From: Umbelopsis ramanniana AG
Lineage: Eukaryota; Mucoromycota; Umbelopsidomycetes; Umbelopsidales; Umbelopsidaceae
Length of the DNA: 64,000 nucleotides
Assembly: GCF_025399195.1 (NCBI RefSeq)
Contig: NW_026252097.1
Span: 241,077 to 305,076, forward strand
Direction: 5' to 3'
Part shown: piece after piece, positions 59,147-64,000 of the stretch
How positions within the stretch are numbered: the stretch's first letter is position 1
Layout: each line of letters begins with the position of its first letter
Program-made: the position numbers and the translations under genes
Notes under the pieces: model-generated
What the model was told of the DNA's origin: nothing
Seen by the model: the letters and a program-made list of their open reading frames with translations, nothing else
Databases searched by the model: none

Positions 59147-60511
59147 TTATTTGCCTTGCTTTTCAAGGAAATCTTTGCGAATCTTCTTGGCAAATTCGAC
59201 ATTGGCGATTGCACGCTGTCGAGAATCCTCTGCACGTCGTGTAAGCCATTCATTACGCTTCTTCATGAACTCCTCCATTCTCTCTTCCTGTTTCTTGTGC
59301 ATTTCTTGCTGTTGCTCATTGAGCTTGCTTACAGTGGGCTTGAACAACCCGTCGGTTGGCATGGTGGGCTTACGAGGAATACGTTGTTCGACTGGCAAGA
59401 TCTTAAACTTGGGAGTGGGCAAGGTCTGGTACCAGTAGGCGGTGGAGGCCCAGTCCTCAGTGAGATGGTTGCCATGGCCATGTTCGAGGGTAACCTTAAT
59501 TTTCTTGGAGAAGCGAACAGGGTCGGCCAAATGCCAGCGGTAGCTTACTTGGTATCCAGGAACGTCTTCTTCGTGAATAATAGTACCGGCGAATGCGAAA
59601 GCATTCTTCTGCATACCCCAACCTTGCGAGAAGTAATCCTCACCACCAGTACCATGGAGACTTGGTGGCCATACATCATCATCAATGAAGATCATATCGT
59701 CACCTTCACCCCACCAAGTTTCTTGGAAATGAGCGACAGAATGATTGCATCCAATGTAGTTACCAGCACCCTCCGTCTCAAGAATAACGTAGTTTTCTTT
59801 ACCATCCAAGTTGGGTACTTGTGTTTCCAAACTGTTGACTTGAAGATCAGGTCCCCATCCCTCAGTGGTGTTCTCTCGGTGCCAGTAGGCGTGGAAGTAG
59901 AGAGTGTCCTTGGGAAGAGGCTCAGCGTAAAGCTCATAGTCGATGTAGTAGTACTGCATGTAAGCAACATCGTTTTGATTTTCAACCTCGATCCTAGCAC
60001 GCTTGTTGAAAGGCATAGACAAGTAGCAGTTGAAGGCGGCACCACCACCATACTTGAGTCGTTCGGAATCCTTGACAGAGACGGTGAAAGGAAGAGAGTC
60101 AAAGTTGGCTGCCATGGAGTGACCGACACAGAAGAAGTCACCAAGGGGAGCAATAACACTAGGGGTTTCCTGGTCATCCCAGTACATGCGAATAATGACC
60201 TTGCGGTAGTAGTCAGGATCATTGACTTCCCAGTTCAAGCCAAGGGCATTGTGAACCTCCATCATGGCTACACCAGCTTTTGTTGGATCAATTAAACCGG
60301 GTCCACGAACACGTCGGCAGGTCTGGACGAACCACAAATGAGTGATGGCACCTGGTCCCTCCAAATCAGCTAGGACAGCAGTTTCACCAGGCATAACAAC
60401 AAAGGCATCTTCGTTATGGCCAGATTGGTCCCAGCTGGAGATTCTAGCAGTTCTTGCGTTTGACTTTTGGGTAGCGTTGGTCAGGAGACTTTGTCCGAGC
60501 TTGGAGGCCAT
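59147..60511 (-). CDS. GH172 (DUF2961) family glycoside hydrolase
   Basis: Intronless 454-aa protein of the DUF2961 family, now GH172. Characterised bacterial members act on difructose anhydride and arabinofuranose or fructofuranose linkages. Diagnostic stretches are GPGAITHLWF, IRMYWDDQETPSVIAPLGDF, CYLSMPFNKRARIEVENQ, YYYIDYELY, LYFHAYWHRE and GTGGEDYFSQGWG. The last ~70 residues form a charged Lys/Glu/Arg-rich coil (EEFMKKRNEWLTRR) outside the catalytic fold. No signal peptide is present, implying action on imported substrate in the cytosol. The neighbouring GH32 fructosidase and sugar transporter support a fructose-containing oligosaccharide as substrate; that is inference. No intron in an intron-rich genome hints at transfer from bacteria, which a tree could test. 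Confidence 0.88.
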   Translation of the reverse strand: MASKLGQSLLTNATQKSNARTARISSWDQSGHNEDAFVVMPGETAVLADLEGPGAITHLWFVQTCRRVRGPGLIDPTKAGVAMMEVHNALGLNWEVNDPDYYRKVIIRMYWDDQETPSVIAPLGDFFCVGHSMAANFDSLPFTVSVKDSERLKYGGGAAFNCYLSMPFNKRARIEVENQNDVAYMQYYYIDYELYAEPLPKDTLYFHAYWHRENTTEGWGPDLQVNSLETQVPNLDGKENYVILETEGAGNYIGCNHSVAHFQETWWGEGDDMIFIDDDVWPPSLHGTGGEDYFSQGWGMQKNAFAFAGTIIHEEDVPGYQVSYRWHLADPVRFSKKIKVTLEHGHGNHLTEDWASTAYWYQTLPTPKFKILPVEQRIPRKPTMPTDGLFKPTVSKLNEQQQEMHKKQEERMEEFMKKRNEWLTRRAEDSRQRAIANVEFAKKIRKDFLEKQGK

Positions 60512-61349
60512 TTTGAACGATTCAAGTTAGGGATTGATTGAGATGTAGGTGAAAACAATGTCTGAAAGCTCCATACTTATAGCAAAGCAATTGACGCTCA
60601 GCTGAACTTTACAAAGCTTGAGAACAAACCTTTACAACATGATAGATTATTATCTCGGCAGATTCTCAAAGCATAATACGGAATGCTTTGGTACGGAACA
60701 GTACTATAAATCATTTAGGTAAGCGTTGTATAAGGAATGAGCTGAAGGTAAATGATGATGGCAGATTACCGTAGTGTGGCTGAAACGCCTCTCAAAATAA
60801 GCTGGTACCCCACAGTTGAACTGGTACCCGACAGCTCAGACTGGTACCCTGCATATGATCGTAACACCAGATCGTATGCATCCCAACCTTACTTGCGATG
60901 CATGGAATTTATGCCGATCGTTATGTGACATTGTTACAATCAAGGTGACCCGCAAACTACAGAACACTTTAGGATTTCTCCTCAAGTTTCATCCATGAAT
61001 GTTTATTAGTAAAGACGTTTAGATTTTCTTGAAAATAAACTGGCACAGCAGGCGCAACATGGTTCATTTCCAGAAGGAATATTACTCTCCACCCACCTTT
61101 TTAGATTCATAACTTTGACTTGTCTTTCCAAAAACGTTCAAGTGTGTGAACTTTGTAACAAAGCCAAAATGCCACATATGGTCAGATGGAAGATGACAGA
61201 CAACTCTACTGTATTCCGTTTATTCTCGCTCGTTTCGTGGAACGCTCGGCCGGATACAAAGGACCTAAACAAGTAAATAGATGCTGAGAAGTTTGTTGAA
61301 ATATAGAATTTATTGGATACACTGTTATTCACAAGCTACTTTACTCAAT
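60512..61349. other. Intergenic, GH172 promoter and GH32 3' flank
   Basis: About 840 bp between two minus-strand genes. It includes the triple CTGGTACCC repeat. Candidate TATA-like TATAAATC lies at 60705. No other gene seen. Confidence 0.55.
60802..60849. promoter_or_regulatory. Triple CTGGTACCC repeat, candidate operator
   Basis: CTGGTACCC occurs at 60802-60810, 60821-60829 and 60841-60849. Two copies continue as CACAG or GACAG, and the third as TGCAT. The ~20-bp spacing would place the sites on one face of the helix about 290-340 bp upstream of the GH172 ATG. The core GGTACC is palindromic, as expected for a dimeric factor. A fourth copy lies in the GH32/MFS promoter. Confidence 0.55.
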
Positions 61350-63208
61350 TTACACTAAGTTTAGTTGTTCCATCTGCCAAATAGTCGTGCTTTCAAACAC
61401 CGCACTTCCTAATTCACCAGCAGCCATCAAGCTGATACCCAAAGCATCCGCATCGTCAACGTAAACCGTGGTGGATAAAGCAAATCTGTCGTTGGCAAAG
61501 ACTTCCACAACAAAATCGTCGCAGAAAATGGAAAGCTTAAGCTTCTCTTGCGATTTAACGCCGTTGTTGTCCATCTGGAAGAGTGTATGCGGCCCTTTTT
61601 CCTGGCACTTGCTGATAGCATCGTCATTGTTGGAGTACGCTCTGTTGACGGCAATTTCCTCCTCCAAGGGATCGAATAGAATGCTAGAGAAAACGCTTTT
61701 TTCCTTGTTCTGGCGGAAAACCACTCCAACGCTTTTACATCCTGCTTTCACCTCAATGATCGATTCCATCACCCATCTCTTAGAGCGCACGGAAGTCTCG
61801 TACAACGCAAAGTCAGCCGCTGGTAGCGCTAGATTGTCAACGTTATATATAGGTCTGCCACGAACAAGGTCGTACTCCCTTAGAGGTCGGATGCCAAGAG
61901 TGTGTAGGGTGTTGGTGCCATGTTCATTAGGAATAAGCTGGATTGTGGGTAGTTGGTCCAAAGGGGTTCGCAAAGTTCCAACGACATTAGGGATGGTGAC
62001 CAAGAATAATTCTCGCAAGATTCCCATACAGCCATTGAAGCCGCGCGTCTCAAGATGACGGACTGGGATGTCTTCCTCCGGTACCCAGCCCCAAACAACC
62101 CGGCGATTGTGTACTGGATCATGAAATGAGTTGGCAGCATAGTAAACGCCATGATCAAGGATTCCGCCGTATTTGTACTGGAGTTGTACATTGTCACCGG
62201 TTTTAACCAGATCGCCCGACATCCAAAGTCCCCAGCGGGCTGTCCGTTCTTGAAGACCTTCCGGTAACACCATGTTCACCAAATGATCGCGCTGTGCACC
62301 GCCTTCAGCCCCCAAAATGAGAAACTCTTGGGATGTAGTACCGTCCTCCAAAGTCATAAAGTTCGTGACCTCCCAATTGACTCCAAAATCACCAGACCAC
62401 TTCTTAGATGGCCTAAAGTTAAGTCCTAAACTAGTCACCAAAGGTCCGAGGTAGTTCCATCTGGACAAGTCGTTGGCATCGATCTCATAAATGTAAGAGT
62501 TTGGCTCAATACCTTTGCTGCCGCCTGAGATAATGCCATAAAGGGATTCTGTAGATACCCCACAAGCCTTATCAAACGCTGCCCATTTCTGTATGTAAGG
62601 GTCTCTCCAGCCGGTCATCTCTTTGATGGATTCTGGAGGGCCTTTCAGGATGGGGTTTTCAAAGCCTTTCGTCCAAGTTTTGCCTTGGTCAGTGGAGGTG
62701 GCATAGCTGAGTGACTCTTGTCCATAGTGATATGGGATGTTGAATTTCAAAGGTAGCTTGTTCACCGAGGTGTAAAAGGCTGTGAGCTGATTTTTCTCTT
62801 GATGCATCCCACTAGGTTGGAAGCAGCCAGTGAAAACGCCTTCTCGATCATATTCAGAGGTCGGTTCAAGCGCTGGTCGGTCGCCGCCCACTCTGTCCCA
62901 GTGAACGAGATCTTTGCTGACAGAATGGCCCCAGGACATATTTCCCCACTCGATTCCTTTAGGGTTCCCTAAACACAATGTTTCTTGTCAGTAAGGTGTG
63001 ACTATGCGCAGCTCAGGAAGCAGATCTCTTTACATTGGTAAAAAATATGGTATAGCTTGGTCTCTGTGTCATAACCTGGGGCACATGGGTCGTTCATCCA
63101 TCCATGAGGAGGTGTAAAATGGTACCATAGAGGCACACCTGTGGACTGACCAGTACGTTCATGGCTGTTGTTGAGATGTTGATCAGGGTTGTTGGCTTCC
63201 AAAGTCAT
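61350..63208 (-). CDS. GH32 beta-fructosidase (inulinase/levanase/invertase type), intracellular
   Basis: Predicted 597-aa fructosidase that hydrolyses beta-fructosyl bonds. Minus-strand exons 63208-63034 and 62968-61350; splicing creates FYQWNPKG. GH32 motifs are WMNDP (nucleophile Asp), GVFTGCF, GWRDP, and WEVTNF in the place of the EC acid/base motif. This is followed by VVWGWVPEED and a C-terminal beta-sandwich domain with VEVFANDRFALSTTVY. MTLEANNPD is the first in-frame ATG and there is no signal peptide, so the enzyme is likely cytosolic. It is transcribed away from the adjacent sugar transporter. An open frame continues ~90 codons upstream of the ATG without any methionine (to 63481). 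It is taken as promoter/5'UTR, because it holds a copy of the shared operator motif and reaches to within 64 bp of the transporter ATG. Confidence 0.9.
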
Positions 63209-63544
63209 AGGTATCGTTTCTCTATCAGTTACGCCATATGAATAACATATATTTATAAAATCGTCATTCGTGCTCAGCCTGTCAACGATCTCCAGTCGGA
63301 ATATCTTGTAATCTTTCAGCGTCGCACCAATGCCTGGTACCCGGCAGATTCTGGGACACAAAGACGGAGCTGTGGTGGCCAATCCTTTTTTAGTACTTAG
63401 ATACTCAACCAGATTACGGTTTCCGTCACAATGAAAATTCCCATAGTTGTTTGCACATATAATAAGTTGGTTTCCCCGCAAAAAAAAAATTTACATATAA
63501 AAAACCCCACAACTCACTTTTTTTTGACCTGGCACAAAGCTTTG
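63209..63544. promoter_or_regulatory. Divergent promoter between GH32 and sugar transporter
   Basis: 336 bp separate the two starts. It contains CTGGTACCCGGCAG at 63334-63347, matching the triple repeat upstream of GH172, plus an A-tract at 63480-63489. The arrangement suggests coordinated induction of hydrolase and transporter. Confidence 0.6.
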
Positions 63545-64000
63545 ATGGTTACTGCACACAAGAAATCCGGGGATATTGATTATTCCGTCGTTGATCCAAA
63601 TAACAAATGGAAAATCCTAAGGCATCACTGGAGATATGCCTTATGGGCTCTTTGGACAGCCATGGGTTCCATGATGCAAGGCTTTGACTACACCGTGGGT
63701 GGTCAACTATTGGCCATGCCAGCTTTCAAGCAGCAATTTGGTACGCTGGTTGACGGAGATTACATCATCAGAGCATCTATCATCTCCGCATGGTCTGTGT
63801 TAGGTTTGGGCCTTGACCTTATTACTGCTATTATCATCACCCCTATCATCGACCGTTGGGGCCGCAAGCCTTTCATTGCCGTGGCTGCTCTCATCTCCAC
63901 TGGTGCTGTTATCATTCAACAATTATCTACGGAATGGAGGCTCCAATTAGTTGGTCGTGGTCTCAACGGTGTTGCCATCGGTATCATGTTCACCATTTCT
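63545..64000 (+). CDS. MFS sugar transporter (N-terminal part, cut by window end)
   Basis: First 152 residues of a major-facilitator sugar porter, open through position 64000. The cytosolic N terminus (MVTAHKKSGDIDYSVVDPNN) leads to TM1 with GSMMQGFDYTVGGQL. Further helices and the loop 2-3 signature DRWGRKP follow, then LVGRGLNGVAIG of TM4. These features match fungal maltose/alpha-glucoside-type or general hexose porters. The substrate is not decided by the visible part. The position next to GH32 and GH172 suggests import of sucrose or a fructan oligosaccharide. Confidence 0.9.
   Translation, partial: MVTAHKKSGDIDYSVVDPNNKWKILRHHWRYALWALWTAMGSMMQGFDYTVGGQLLAMPAFKQQFGTLVDGDYIIRASIISAWSVLGLGLDLITAIIITPIIDRWGRKPFIAVAALISTGAVIIQQLSTEWRLQLVGRGLNGVAIGIMFTIS

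Overview
This window is nuclear DNA from a filamentous fungus. The genes carry short spliceosomal introns (about 55-120 nt, GTAAGT-like donors, TAG/CAG acceptors). Several single-copy eukaryotic genes are complete: TRM11, RPL14, ATG1, acid sphingomyelinase and an AVT3-type vacuolar transporter. A Na,K-ATPase-like (type IIC) P-type ATPase with no partner gene, and the overall gene style, suggest an early-diverging (zygomycete, probably Mucoromycota) fungus. That assignment is an inference. All multi-exon models here were spliced by hand, and the exon lengths sum to whole codons.

Layout. 0.3-23.3 kb is ordinary genic DNA: an INO4-like bHLH factor (-), a small secreted cysteine-rich GPI protein (-), a P-type cation ATPase (-), acid sphingomyelinase (+), an AVT3-like amino-acid transporter (-), TRM11 (-) divergent from RPL14 (+), a Zn2Cys6 regulator (-) and a BAHD-type acyltransferase (+). 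From 24.1 to 46.6 kb lies a tandem array of ankyrin-repeat/HET-domain genes, all on the + strand: a truncated copy (A), three intact genes of 1790, 1588 and 1772 aa (B, C, D), and a decayed remnant. GMC oxidoreductase (+) and ATG1 (-) follow. At 55.6-59.1 kb more decayed pieces of the same family lie on the - strand, sharing a ~1.5 kb inverted duplication with the region behind gene A. The right end (59.1-64 kb) is a sugar-use cluster: GH172 (-), intracellular GH32 fructosidase (-) and a divergent MFS sugar transporter (+, cut by the window edge).

The most notable object is gene B (28654-34301). Its first three exons splice into a recognisable HSF-type DNA-binding domain, followed by ankyrin repeats and a C-terminal HET domain. 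This looks like a DNA-binding receptor/effector fusion in a family whose sisters C and D lack the DNA-binding part. HET domains are best known as triggers of non-self recognition and cell death in Dikarya. The array shows nearly identical ankyrin units within a gene, a conserved HET core between genes, promoter duplication and many dead copies, which is how a rapidly diversifying recognition locus would look. The function is inferred, not shown.

A second system is the fructan/oligosaccharide cluster. A motif CTGGTACCC followed by a degenerate CAG occurs three times at ~20-bp spacing upstream of GH172 and once more in the GH32/MFS divergent promoter, suggesting one regulator for all three genes. 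A ~300-bp palindromic element with Pol III-type A and B boxes sits inside both arms of the inverted duplication.
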